From positions 1-40,631 of the forward strand of contig JAJJXM010000139.1 of the NCBI GenBank assembly GCA_024516155.1: a stretch of 40,631 nucleotides of DNA, in the 5' to 3' direction. Shown piece after piece: positions 10,926 to 21,636 of this stretch. Position 1 is the first letter of the stretch, and the number at the start of each line of letters is the position of its first letter. Made by a program: the position numbers and the translations under genes. Under the pieces are notes generated by a model. That model was not told the origin of the DNA. It was given only the letters and a program-made list of their open reading frames with translations, and ran no database searches. Origin of the DNA: Pyronema omphalodes (lineage: Eukaryota; Ascomycota; Pezizomycetes; Pezizales; Pyronemataceae).

Positions 10926-11854
10926 CGCAGCACTCTGTTACGTTATTCTCTGAATTTTCAGGGAATTCTACGTTGTTTTTGTTGACTTTTGTCGCAAAAT
11001 CAGAGTTTTCACGAGTTTCGGCTTACCCCACCTCACGCAATGTCGCCAAAACAACGACAGAACAACGCCCAACAATCGAAATGGTCCGAAAACGCGTACC
11101 ATGTTCTAGCCGACCTTCCTCATGATGGATCTACTCCTACTTTTGATGGAAGAGATGGAAAAATTGATGAAGTTGATGGAAACTCCGCTGGAAAGCCCTT
11201 CCAGAGCATGGTCTTGGCAGGATCACCAGTTCCTTCGCCTTCAACACACCAGCAGCAAACGACACCTGAGCACAACCGGTGCAGAGACTTTCGGCGCGAT
11301 CTGGTTACTGCTATGCGCGACGCTATCGAAAAAGACAACAACGATAGCAGCTTCAGCGCCCTATTCTGTCAACATGAACCGCTTTTCACTCGCAGCCCTC
11401 TGTTACGTTATTCTCTGAAGTTTCAGGGAATTCTACGTTGTTTTTGTTGACTTTTGTCGCAAAATCAGAGTTTTCACGAGTTTCGGCTTACCCCACCTCA
11501 CGACATGTCGCCAAAACAACGACAGAACAACGCCCAACAATGGAAACGGTCCGAAAACGCGTACGATGTTCTAGCCGACCTTCCTCATGATGGATCCACT
11601 CCTACCTTTGATGGAAGAGATGGAAAAGTTGATGAAGTTGATGGATACTCCGCTGGAAAGCCCTTCCAGAGCATGGTCTTGGCAGGATCACCAGTTCCTT
11701 CGCCTTCAACACACCAGCAGCAAACGCACCTGAGCACAACCAGTGCAGAGACTTTCGCCGCGATCAGGTTACTGCTATGCGCGACGCTATCAAAAAAGAC
11801 AACAACGATAGCAGCTTGAGCGCCCTATTCTGTCAACATGAACCGCTTTTCACT
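10926..11854 (+). repeat. Tandem repeat of the half-LINE 5' region (two extra units, 464-465 bp each)
   Basis: Unit 1 is 10926-11390, unit 2 is 11391-11854, and the third copy starts at 11855 and runs into the rest of HL-C. Each unit covers the second half of the 5' UTR ('CTCTGTTACGTTATTCTCTG') and about 117 codons of the ORF, ending exactly after the variable segment ('GAACCGCTTTTCACT'). Possible short frames are 11040-11450 and 11505-11819. Units 1 and 2 carry variable segment type 1 whereas the third carries type 2, so this is not a plain recent slippage of the same copy. Confidence 0.85.
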
Positions 11855-12754
11855 CGCAGCACTCTGTTACGTTATTCTCTGAATTTTCAGGGAATTCTAC
11901 GCTGTTTTTGTTGACTTTTGTCGCAAAATCAGAGTTTTCACAAGTTTTGGCTTACCCCACCTCACGAAATGTCGCCAAAACAACGACAGAACAACGCCCA
12001 ACGATCCAAACGGTCCGGAAACGCGTATATTGTTCTAGCCGACCTTCCTCAGGATGGATCTAATCCTACTTTTGATGGAAGAGATGGAAAAGTTGATGAA
12101 GTTGATGGAAACTTCGCTGGGAAACCCTTCCAGAGCGTGGTCTTGGCAGGATCACCAGTTCCTTCGACTTCAACAAAGCAGCAACAGGCGACAACTGAAC
12201 ACAGCCGGTTCAGTACATACCGTCGCAAGATTGTATCTGCCATTAATCAGGCAGCCCTGGTTGATGACAATTATGCCTCCCTTGAGCAACTGTTTTATAA
12301 CAGCTACCCCGAAGTCACTGGAGCCAGCTTCCTGGGGATACAACAGATCCATCAGGACACACAGCGACGCTTCAATACCCTCGATGAGTCCATACGCAAC
12401 AACAGCGAAGCGATACACAGAAGATTCGACATCATGATGACCAGATTTAACGATCTGCTCGGCGAAAACACGAAGCTGCGCGCAGCATACGACTCTACAC
12501 AGGCAGAAACAGCAGCTCTCAAGGCCGCTGTGGACGCCCTGACGAAGAAAATTGATGAACAGCAACAAGTCATTTCGGCACCCCCCTCACCGAACCTTAC
12601 GGCCTCTTCCTCAGCGATGGAAGAGATGACTATGCAGCTGTCCGTCGTCCAACATGACATTCAGGATGTCCTGGACGCCGTTCGCAACCCTCCTGGCAAG
12701 AGAAAGCAAAGGGGAAGCGACCAGAACACCGAACCCACCTCACCGACAAACAGA

Positions 12755-13536
12755 TTTATTTATTTATTTATTAACTCATACACGCATCCAACCGTAAGGT
12801 TATGGCGGAATCTACAGTAAATACAAAATTAAGAAACCCGGGTGTCAGGCCAGGCTCTCACTGGGTATGCCCCAGAGCTTGTCGTTAGGGTGTGGGGTTG
12901 TAGACCCCCAAGTCTCGTTGTGCTTTTGTTCGTCAAGCGTCGTCTGTTCCAGGAGCCCTGTACGCTCGGAGGCCACCTCGCCGGGTCGTTCCCCCATTTC
13001 CTCCACCCTTCCCCTCCCTTTTTTAACCGTTTTTCCACCTTTATTTCCTCCACAAAGCAAAAACAAACAAGCAAAAGAAAAGAAAAGAAGATATAACTCC
13101 CCCGGGTCAACGCCCCCCCATCGCACCTCTCTCCCCTGTGCCACTACCCTACTCTACGTCCCTCCCCTCGCCCTTCACCATGCTCCTCCCTCTCGGCTCG
13201 CCGGCCATCCATCGTCCCACACCGTCCATGTCTCTCCGCGTCACCATCTCGTACTCGCCTCATTCGTGCTCCTCCCGTCCGTCTCCACCGCGTCTCTCCT
13301 CTCCCTCGACTCCTCGCCTCACTTTCACTCCCGTTTCAAAAAGAAAAAACACAAGACTCCATTCTCCACAACAACCACGCCTCCGCTCTCCCAGTCTCCC
13401 GTCTCCACTCTCTCCTCGTCATCGTCCGCTTCCTCCCCCTCCCCTCTCCCTCGTCTCTCTCTCCGCTCTCGCCTCCCGCTTCTCCCTCCCTCCGTCCTCC
13501 TCCTACTTCTTTTTATTATTATTTTTTTTTTTTCTT
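12755..13536 (-). other. LINE-B(-) 3' UTR
   Basis: On the minus strand it begins with an A-rich run right after the ORF2 stop (T-run 13521-13533 on plus), then a long purine-rich tract (pyrimidine-rich on plus, about 13180-13510). Next come the shared core 'GTGGAGGAAATAAAGGTGG' (rc of about 13036-13054), a GC block, hairpin AACC-TTAC-GGTT (rc of 12790-12801) and the tail repeats. It contains no credible gene: the long plus-strand frames at 12867-13683 are products of the pyrimidine-rich composition. Confidence 0.75.
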
Positions 13537-16500
13537 CTAATTATTAGAGGTAACCGCGTGCTCGTCCGTAAGGTCCAGCAGCGTCCCCCAGTCTGTTGTC
13601 AGCGTAGCAGATGTGTCCTCCTCAGCGGGGAGTTTACTCAACCTTGCGTGAGCCCACTCCGCAGTCGCTATCTTGGTCTCTGAGATCATAGCGGACAGTG
13701 CTTTGGTCCCGGCGGTGGTATGTAAGATTGTCGGTAGTGTGAGATGTCGTCGTCGTGGGATTTTCAGTGTACGTCGCAGTTCGGTCCGTTGGGAAGTGAA
13801 GTAGGGGCACGAGAGAATGAGATGTTTGGGGGATTGCGGAGGGTGAAGGGGGCAGGAGCACAAGCGGGAGGGGTATTGGGCGGTGGGGGGATGAGCAAGG
13901 CAGTCCAAAAAATAACCGTGTCCGGTTCGCAATCCCAAGATTGCGGTTGATAATTTGCGTGGTAGGGCCGTGTAGGCATGGTCGAGGCGTCGACGGTGTG
14001 GGGCGTCGTATGTTTTAAGTTTCGGCGCGGAGGAGTACCAGGTCGTCCAGTCTTGGATGTATTGATCGTGAATCTGTCGACGTATCCAGGACAGGGAGAC
14101 CGGCAGCGAAGAGGGGGGAGTTAGGGTGGTTGCAGTTTTGGCGAGGAGGTCGGCTTGGTCATTCCCGGGTATATCGGTATGTCCTGGGACCCAATGTAAG
14201 GTGACGGATGTGTCTTTGGAACGGAGGGAGGAGGCGATGTCGTGTATAGCGCGGGCGAGCTCTTGGCCCGGACCATATGTTGTACGGGAGGCGCGGAGGA
14301 TGGCCGCCTGGTTGTCTGTAAAGACGTGTATCCGGCAGCGTCGAAGGTGGTTGTGGGAGATGATTTTGTGGCACATCTCGAGGCAGTCGTGAATTGCTCG
14401 TAGCTCGGCGTCGAACACTTCCGTGGTCGTGCCCATGGGGATGGATTCGTTGACTTGACGGGGGAAACCTGAGGTGATGCAGTATCCGGCGCCTGTTTTT
14501 CCGTCGAGTTGGGAGCCGTCTGTATAGGCGATAATGTTGGTGTTGTCGTCACTCAGGTCGCGGATCAGCGAGAGGTGTTCGACGGCGGCTTCGGGTTTGG
14601 GGAGGGAGGATATCTTTATTCGTAGGGGTGAGCTTATCCACGGGGTGGGATTTGGGTGCGCCGTGTCCTCGATTACGTCGTCTGGTAATATCCACTGACC
14701 GACGGAGCGGAGCATGCGAACGAGGCGCGAGGGGGCTTTCTGGGTGGTGTTCCAGGGGTAGTCATATTCGGACGGGTCACATATGGAGGTGGGGAAGTGG
14801 TTGGGCACGGGGAAGGAGGAAGGGCAGCGTCTAACTACGGGGTGGGAAGGGGGGAGGGAGAGGAGGCGGAGAACGTATTTGCGGCTGCGGCGTTGAAGGC
14901 GAACTGCGACGGGGGGTATGGCGGCTTCGTTGTGTAGGGCCACTATGGGGGTCGATGTGAATGCGTTTAGTATGCGGCGTAGGGCGGAGTTTTGTTGCGT
15001 TTGTAGTGTGCTGGCCAGTCCTTTTTGTCCATTCCACCAGATCTCAGAGCCAAAATCCGACCTAGAGGTTACACACGCTTGATAAAGTGTACGGGTCGCT
15101 GAGGGGGGCAGACCTGTTTCGTGACGTACCAAACTTCGGAGGGCGTTGAGGGACCTAGCGGTGGCCGTCAGTCTTATTTTTACATGTTGGGAAAAGGAAA
15201 GTTTGCGATCAAAATGTATGCCAATCCACCGGACCACGTCCTTGCTGCCTCCTTGAGTCCCAGGGGTGACTATGGTGCCGTTAGGTAAGCGCACGTTTGT
15301 TGCTTCGCTGTGTTCATCGATTCGCGACTTATGGAAGTGCAGCATCTCCGATTTGGAATCGTCGAATGCTACCGCGTTTGTCTGCGCCCAGTTGAATGCG
15401 GTGCGAGCGGCTGCTTCCAGGGCGCGCGCATTTTGTTCTCTCGTTCGTCCATGGGCCACCAAGGCAACGTCGTCTATATAGCTAGGGGTCCACAGGGTCG
15501 GGTGTTCGGATTGTAGGGCGTCAAAGAGGGGGCGAAGGTATATGAGGAAGAGTATTGGCGATGCGGGGGATCCCTGGGGAATGCCGGTTTGAATTGGTCG
15601 CTGTGAATCTGTTCTGCCGTCAAATGATAGTGCGGTTGTGCGGTCACTTAAGAATGAGGAACACCACGATATTACCGCCTGTGGGCAGCCGAGTGAGTGC
15701 ATAGTTGCCAGCAATCTGGCGGAGGAGACGTTATCGAAAGCTCCTCGTACATCTGAAAATAGGGCAGACGTCACGAAGCGATTTCCCGCGTTAACTTCTA
15801 CCTGATGCGTCAGTGCCATCGCGGCGTCAATTGCCGAGCGTTTTGGGCGCCCGCCAATCTGGTCCTTATGCAGGATTTCGTGCGACTCCGCCATAAGGCT
15901 GAGCCGGGTCGCCATCAGTTTTTCTAGCACCTTGCCCAAGCAGTTGAGTAAGGCGATCGGGCGGTATGCCTTTATGGCGCTATAGTCCGGTTTGTTTGGT
16001 TTAGGTATCACCACCGTCGTGGCCTCTCGCCAGCTCCGCGGATGATATCCTTTCGTTCCTAAGGTTGAGTACAGGGCGTTGAAAACTTTGGGGACTGCAT
16101 CGTACGCCTTCCTAAGGCACGCGAACGTGATGCAGTCCGGGCCGGGGGCTTTCTTGGGGGAGGATGTTGTGATAGCGGTACGAATTTCTTCGGGGGTGAA
16201 TGTTTTCCAGGGGAGTTGGGGGTTGGGTCGTGAGGTGCGTGTGGGGGTGGCAGCTGGGGGGGGAGGGAATAACGCTTGAAAGGCCTCTACCTTACTGTCG
16301 AAGTCGACGCATATCTTGTCCATTCCTCCTACCTGTGTCTTGATCGGTGGTGTCAATTGAGCGCGGCGCGGGTTTGTATATCGGAAGGCCGCCCATATGT
16401 CTGGTCCTTCCACCGCGGCTAAGTATTCCTTCCACATGGAGTCCTTTGCATGTCGGACTTTCCTGTAGTGGGCGTTTCGAGACTGTTTGTATTCGGCGAG

Positions 16501-17240
16501 GTGTTGGGGAAGGCGGGTCTGTTTCCATCTCCTCCTGGCCCGGGTCATGTCTTTACGTGTCAGGCGTACCTCCTCCGTCCACCATCGCTTCGACCGCGGG
16601 GTTGGGGTGAGGGTAGGTGTTGATATCGTGGCGGCGGTTTGGATAGAGTCGCGAAGGAGGGCAGCCCATTCGTCGAGGTTCTCGGCGGAGGGGTTGGCTC
16701 GGAGGTGGGACCACCGGGGGTAGGAAGCTTCGGTGAGGCGTTGCAATTCTTCGGTGAAGGTCTCCCAGTCCGTCTTGCGCCAGTTTAGTCGTGTAGTGTC
16801 GCCTGCGGTGTTGTGGTGGTCTGGGTGTAAGGAGTTGATTTGGAAACGGATCACCTCGTGGTCCGATCCCGTGGCAATGCCGTCGTCAATGGCCCAAGAA
16901 GAAATTTCCCTTGCGATCGCCGGGGCTGCCAGAGTCAGGTCGAGGACCGAAGAGCCCGATCCGTCTCGATAGTGGTAAGTAGGAACGTCCGGGACGTTTA
17001 CCAGTTGCCAGTGATGGTCTTCCATCAGTTCCACCAGCACGTCTGCTCTCGCTGGTCTGCGTGCGTGGGAGTTCCACAGAGGGTGATGGGCATTGAGGTC
17101 CCCTGTGATCACGCAACGGTGGGGGAGAGTGAGGGGGGTAAGGGAGCGGGGGACGGTATATAATTTTGTTTGGGGGTGTTTTTCATTATAGATATTTAAG
17201 AGGTAAAAGGAGGGAATGAGTGTGGTGCTAACCTCGAGTA

Positions 17241-17578
17241 CTCGTGCCTAAAGATGGTGGCTAGCGCCACCACCCCCGGTCGCTCGTCAACGAGCAACCG
17301 GCGGCACTCCTACGGAGTGCCCGACCGTTGTTTGTGAAGCGGTCGTACTGTACGAAGCAACCTCCTCATCCTCCGCGTTCCACCCCCGGCTCTACCACCA
17401 CAACGACGCGTAAATTATTCCAGTACAGTATAATATTGAATAAGGGACCCTTAAGTGTAAAGAGACAAATTTTCAGGGTGAAATAGCTGTTGTGAAGAGA
17501 ATTACGATTGATTATCTACCAAATTTTGTTCGCGAGGAGCTCGAAAAAGTGAACTATAATCTTATTTTTCACCACCAC
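17241..17578 (+). repeat. Left terminal inverted repeat (338 bp)
   Basis: Identical by eye to the reverse complement of 17905-18242. Its outer 115 bases hold five consecutive short palindromes: 17255-17272 (TGGTGGC/GCCACCA), 17282-17295 (GCTCG/CGAGC), 17303-17321 (GGCACTCC/GGAGTGCC), 17322-17345 (CGACCG/CGGTCG) and 17343-17355 (TCGTAC/GTACGA). Confidence 0.93.
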
Positions 17579-17904
17579 AACGAAAAATATTTCAAAAAAA
17601 AAACTCGTAGACTTGAAGTAAAATATGTTAAGTTACATCTACGAAACTATCAAAACTTATAATTGTTGCGTTGGTAAAAGAAAGCTGATTATTTACGAGC
17701 GAAATGGTAGACTCCCCACCGCTTTCGAGAAAACCCTAACCCACCAAAAACTCCTGGAGCAGCCTGCAATTCTGTGGTCCGCCGAAATCCACGAGCAATT
17801 TTCACCATCACAGTCACGCGTAATTAATATCAGCGAATGGAAATATTGTTGTAGAGACATATAAGTTTGCTTGTAGTGGGTTCAAAGTTATTTATTTTGT
17901 GGGC

Positions 17905-18242
17905 GTGGTGGTGAAAAATAAGATTATAGTTCACTTTTTCGAGCTCCTCGCGAACAAAATTTGGTAGATAATCAATCGTAATTCTCTTCACAACAGCTAT
18001 TTCACCCTGAAAATTTGTCTCTTTACACTTAAGGGTCCCTTATTCAATATTATACTGTACTGGAATAATTTACGCGTCGTTGTGGTGGTAGAGCCGGGGG
18101 TGGAACGCGGAGGATGAGGAGGTTGCTTCGTACAGTACGACCGCTTCACAAACAACGGTCGGGCACTCCGTAGGAGTGCCGCCGGTTGCTCGTTGACGAG
18201 CGACCGGGGGTGGTGGCGCTAGCCACCATCTTTAGGCACGAG
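17905..18242 (-). repeat. Right terminal inverted repeat (338 bp)
   Basis: Mirror of 17241-17578, with the same five palindromes near its outer end (about 18128-18228). It begins at 'GTGGTGGTGAAAAATAAG' and ends at the TA duplication. Confidence 0.93.
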
Positions 18243-18534
18243 TACCTGGAGGTCAGGATCTCCGCTGACGTCCGGTCTTGGTGTGACTCGAACATGTGGG
18301 TTGAGGCGAGAGATATATGCAGCAGTGCGATTGACTTTGTGGTGGCTGCGGGGGGGAAGTAACAAAAGGAAATCTGGATGTGTGATTGCGTACCGGGGAT
18401 CTTTAACGTTAATCTCTTGTACCAGCAATATGTCTATTTTGGATCCTGCTGAGTTCAGCAGTGTTGTTAGTGCGGTGGCGCTGCGATTCGTGTTATGTGA
18501 CACGATGCGAAGGGTCGCCGCTGATGAGTCGTAT

Positions 18535-20444
18535 CTATTCATCAGCGGTCATGGTGGTGTCGGCGATGGGGTTTATTTCGGAGGGGATGGCGTCTAGGGG
18601 TGTTGTCTCCGGGCGAGTCTTCTGCCAGGCTTCCCTGACGACGTTCACTTTGACGGGGCAGCGGGTGCTGTATGCGGCGTGGTGGACGTCTGTGAGTCCA
18701 GCGGCGACACAATTGGCACACTTGTAGAGGGTGTGTTGACATTTGCGGCCCTGGATTGTGGGACACTGGCTGCATTGGTGATATTCGGTGGGGTGAGGGG
18801 CGGCGCATATCGCGCAAGCGGGGCCATTGTCAGCTGGGCAGATTGCATGATGATGTCCAAATTTCTGGCACCTGCGGCATTGGTCAATGGAACGGGCGGT
18901 GAAGAATTCTGTCACCTTGCGTTGTTCGAATAATACTGTCACCTTTGTTCTCTTGAGGAGGTTGTATTCCTCGCTGGACTTCAGTGCGATCATCACACTG
19001 GAGGCGGTCTTACCAACACGCTTGTCCGGGTGAGAGATGTACCGTGGGGGTTGTGTCAGGCGTACTTTGTGGTTCGTCTCGATTTCTTGCTGCAATTTGT
19101 GCATACCCTCGGCGGTGTCCTCGTAGTAGTCCGTGGGGATTCCGTGGACTGCCAGCTTATACCATTTTTCGTTAAGTCGGGGGGGCAAGAGGTTCGGGTG
19201 GACTGTGCAGGCAGCGGCGTGGATAACAGAGAGGTGGGGGGTGAGATCGGTAATGGATGTGTTCGGGGAGGGGGTAAGCATGAGGCTTCCGTTGATATTT
19301 TTCCTAACCGTCATGATGTTTCCTTCCACCTTCGCCTTGTGTAGGGCTTCGTTGACAGCTAATCCAATGGCGATCTTAGAGTTATCGGGCAGGGCACGGG
19401 GGTCAGGGCAGGGGATCACAATGTCTTGGACGCGGGGGGAGTTCTTGCGTTGGGGGTTGGTTTGGTGGTCTTAGGGGGGGTCTTTGATGGGGCAGCGGCT
19501 TTCTCTTTGAACAGCTTGACGGACCAGGGTATTGGTCCTTGCCACGGTTCGTTCGCCTGGGGTGGGGGAGGGGGTAGGTGAGGGGGAGGAGGGAGCTCGT
19601 TCTTCCGGAGTTCAGCTTCGGCGTTCAAGCACCTCTGCTTCCAGTACTCGGCTTGGCTGAGGCGGGGGGCATGTTTGGATGGTAAATCGAGAGGGGCGTT
19701 AACGGGCTGGGTATCGGGGCTGGTGGTCTCGAGGGGGGTGGGGGATGCGGAGACGGGGGTGGGGGACACGGCGGTAGCTGTTCCTTTCGGGAGGAGGGAC
19801 GGGGCGAGGAGTTGGACGGCATCGTAGATGGATTGGAGGAGGGACTGGTTCTTGTTGATTGTCTTGAACGCTTTGTTGATTCTGTCGTTCGTTGTCTGGT
19901 CGGCGTGACGAAACATGTCCGCGGTGGTAGCAAGATTGTGGTGGAGGACTTCGATGGATTGAGCGAGGGCGGCGTTGCTGTGAGGTGTGGCGTTAATCGG
20001 AGCGATGTCGGGTTGGAGTCGTTTGACGTTTGCAGAAACGGGGGTGGAGTCTTCGGCGGTGTGGGTGATAGTATGGGCAGTGGAGGCGGCGGGGCGTTTT
20101 TTCTGTCTTCCGGTGGTTTGTTGGATGGAGTATTTGGGGTCATTGTTGCTCAGTTGATCGGGGGTGTCGGAGTTTGCAGGGAGGGGTTTTTTGTTGTGGG
20201 GTGTTTCGGGTGGGGCGTTGGTGGTGTTGCGAGAAGTTGGCGTTGGGGAGCTGTCTCGGGGGGACGCGTCGTCGTCGCTGGAATCCTCGCTGACGTCAGA
20301 GCACGTGTCTACGTGCATCTCAACGTCGGACGCGTCGGACTCGTGCGGCTCTGCGTTAGCGCGTGGATTTTTTTCGGGCGCCCGAGGGGGTTCTTTATCG
20401 GGGGGGAGAGGTTGTTTCTCCACAACGGTGGAGCGGGTAGGCAT
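18535..20444 (-). pseudogene. LINE-B(-) ORF1, gag-like zinc-knuckle protein, one frameshift
   Basis: ATG at 20444 ('MPTRSTVVEKQPLPP'). The N-terminal half is acidic and S/P/T-rich ('SDVSEDSSDDD'). The frame ends at 19416 because one C has been lost near 19455 ('AAACCAACC' where the forward copy has 'AAACCCAACC'). The second half continues in another frame to TAG at 18535. It contains 'RLNEKWYKLAVHGIP', 'VTEFFTARSIDQCRRC', a CX2CX4HX4C knuckle ('CRRCQKFGHHHAIC'), a CX2CX3HX6C knuckle ('CAICAAPHPTEYHQC') and a further Cys/His cluster. The stop overlaps the ORF2 ATG by 8 bases. The second frameshift site of the forward copy, in the run of C near 33540, is normal here. Confidence 0.85.
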
Positions 20445-20745
20445 CGGAATGTCGGAATAAGTTTGTTTGGCGGTAGCGACAAGGAATCCGCGATTGAGAC
20501 GATGATTTTTGATGTGGGTGGAGGGTGGTGTTGATGGAACCGGTTCGCGGGGCGTTTCTCAGGGGCCCGAAAACTCCTTTTCGATGAAAACTCAACGAAA
20601 AAGAGAGGGCCTGATCTGGAAATGCTGCGAATAGGTAATTCGGGGCTGCCGAACAATAATCCGCGATAAAATCTTGCGATTTCGGCGTGGTTGTTGAAAA
20701 GGCAGGGGGGGGGTCGCTCTTTGCTGGGTGGTCTGAGAGAAAACC
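20445..20745 (-). promoter_or_regulatory. LINE-B(-) 5' UTR
   Basis: About 300 bases matching 32046-32333. On the minus strand it starts near 'CCAGCAAAGAGCGACC' plus a C run and 'TGCCTTTTCGACAACC', then AT/GC-mixed sequence with self-complementary pieces such as 'CGAAATCGCAAGATTTTATCGCGG'. The start resembles those of LINE-D and the half-LINEs. An internal promoter is expected in a full-length LINE but is not demonstrable. Confidence 0.6.
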
Positions 20746-21636
20746 CACCGACAAACAGAAGACCGGTGAACCACAAACCGAGAGCGGCATCACCGGTGCG
20801 AAGCCTGATGCACTCGAAACATGCGACTACCGCCGCCCAGGACAAGCTTGATGCCCTCAAGCCTATGTCCCCCCACCTCTCCTCGCGATCACGCCGACCG
20901 AAGCGACACCGGAACCTCACCCTGACAGTTCATCTGCTCAGGACACACCTCTACCCGACGCTCCAAGCACTGCCTCTGCTGAGACGAACGGATGGAAGAC
21001 TGTGGAGGCGAAGGCTACGCAGAGGAAGAAGCAGAAAGCGAAGGAGACGACAACTACGGCAGCGCCACCTAGCAAGACCCCTACAACAAAGAATGGTGGC
21101 CGGGGAAAGAATACCCACCAATCCAGAACGACAACCTCCTCTGCAAAGAAGACTTGGGCAGAAGTCGTCAAGAGCGGAGGCATCAACGTCCAGATTGTGC
21201 TTGGGAATTGCAATCTTGGACTGACAACACCACGGACAAGAAGGGGAGAGAGGCGAGGGGGAGCAGCGAGAAGGCTGAGGAAGAAGGAAGGAGAAGGGGA
21301 GAGAGGGGAGGAGAAGAGGGGCAGGGCGGGCCCGGGTATCTCAAAGGGCAAAGAGTCAGGAGACACCGGCGGAGGAGGGGAGAGAGGAGAGGAGAGTGGG
21401 GGCACCGGGGCCCCGGCGGCTGTTTAACTTTGCATTGGTTTTGTTTTTGCTGTGTGGAGGAAATACAGGAGGAAAAATGGGTAAAAATGGGAGGGGAAGG
21501 GAGGAGGAAAGGGAGGAGCCCGGCGAGGCGGCCTCTGTGCAAGCAGGGCACTGGAACAATAGTCGCGATATGGACAACACACTCCCGGAGTAACAGTGGG
21601 GACAGACCCCACAAGCACAACGATGAAGAGGAGGAG

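Larger units (their letters stand above)
17241..18242. mobile_element. 1,002-bp non-autonomous DNA element with 338-bp terminal inverted repeats
   Basis: Begins CTCGTGCCTAAAGATGG and ends CCATCTTTAGGCACGAG. The target in the uninterrupted forward LINE-B (34525-34570) reads 'CTCGAGTACCTGG' in this orientation, so the duplication is TA (17239-17240 and 18243-18244). Because GTAC is a palindrome it could equally be a 4-bp GTAC duplication with termini one base shorter. TA would fit Tc1/mariner-like insertion; that assignment is inference. The two arms appear identical over their length. The 326-base AT-richer centre (17579-17904) holds one 79-codon frame (17625-17864) that I do not recognise and no transposase. 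Perfect arms and an otherwise intact host ORF2 suggest a recent event. Confidence 0.9.
13537..18542 (-). pseudogene. LINE-B(-) ORF2: endonuclease, reverse transcriptase, RNase H; cut by a DNA element
   Basis: ATG at 18542, 8 bases before the ORF1 stop. Codons 1-101 (to about 18240) include 'SHNTNR' and 'LLVQEINVKD'; the frame is then cut by the element at 17241-18242 after 'DPDLQV'. It resumes 'EVSTSLIPSFYLL' and stays open to TAG at 13537, giving about 1,333 codons in total. Domains follow the forward copy: endonuclease ('ITGDLNAHHPLWN', 'GSDHEV'), reverse transcriptase ('FSDVRGAFDN' motif A, 'GIPQGSP' motif B, 'YIDD' motif C), RNase H ('AYTDGSQ', 'FDAELRAI', 'FTDNQAA', 'GNDQADLL') and a C-terminal 'LCSCPLHPPQSPKHLILSC' Cys/His motif. 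Motif A has S where the forward copy has L. Apart from the insertion I see no frame break, and it retains the C-terminus that the forward copy has lost. Confidence 0.9.
12755..20745 (-). mobile_element. LINE-B(-), near-complete Tad1-like LINE carrying a DNA element
   Basis: On the minus strand: 5' UTR (20745-20445), ORF1 (20444-18535), ORF2 (18542-13537), 3' UTR (13536-12755) with tail (ATAA)n. Without the 1,002-bp DNA element and its TA duplication it is about 6,987 bases, against 6,982 for the forward copy at 32046-39027, and the two look about 99% identical. It is flanked by the 14-bp duplication 'CACCGACAAACAGA'. The 5' end carries about 20 extra bases ('TTTTCTCTCAGACCACC', rc of about 20725-20742) not present in the forward copy. 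Confidence 0.92.
11969..21427 (+). pseudogene. HL-C gag-like protein, split by LINE-B(-)
   Basis: ATG 11969 ('MSPKQRQNN') opens a frame that runs clean to 12754 through 'NAYIVLADLPQ', type-2 variable segment (12203-12319), coiled coil ('ENTKLRAAYDSTQAETAAL') and basic stretch 'PPGKRKQRG'. LINE-B(-) then interrupts inside 'TSPTNR'. Coding resumes at 20760 ('RPVNHKPRAASPVRS'). A one-base loss near 20873 ('ATGTCCCCCCACC' instead of seven C-T) shifts the frame; from 21002 the correct frame continues through 'KTWAEVVKSGG' to the stop at 21425-21427. No full product is possible. Confidence 0.78.

Noticed and set aside
12867..13683. Long plus-strand open frames rich in Ser/Pro/Leu
   Set aside because: They lie opposite the purine-rich 3' UTR of LINE-B(-) and extend into its ORF2; the same frames appear mirrored at 38137-38919. 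Composition explains them.
17625..17864. 79-codon frame in the centre of the DNA element
   Set aside because: I recognise no transposase or other domain. It is too short and in AT-rich sequence; I noted it in the element entry but not as a gene.
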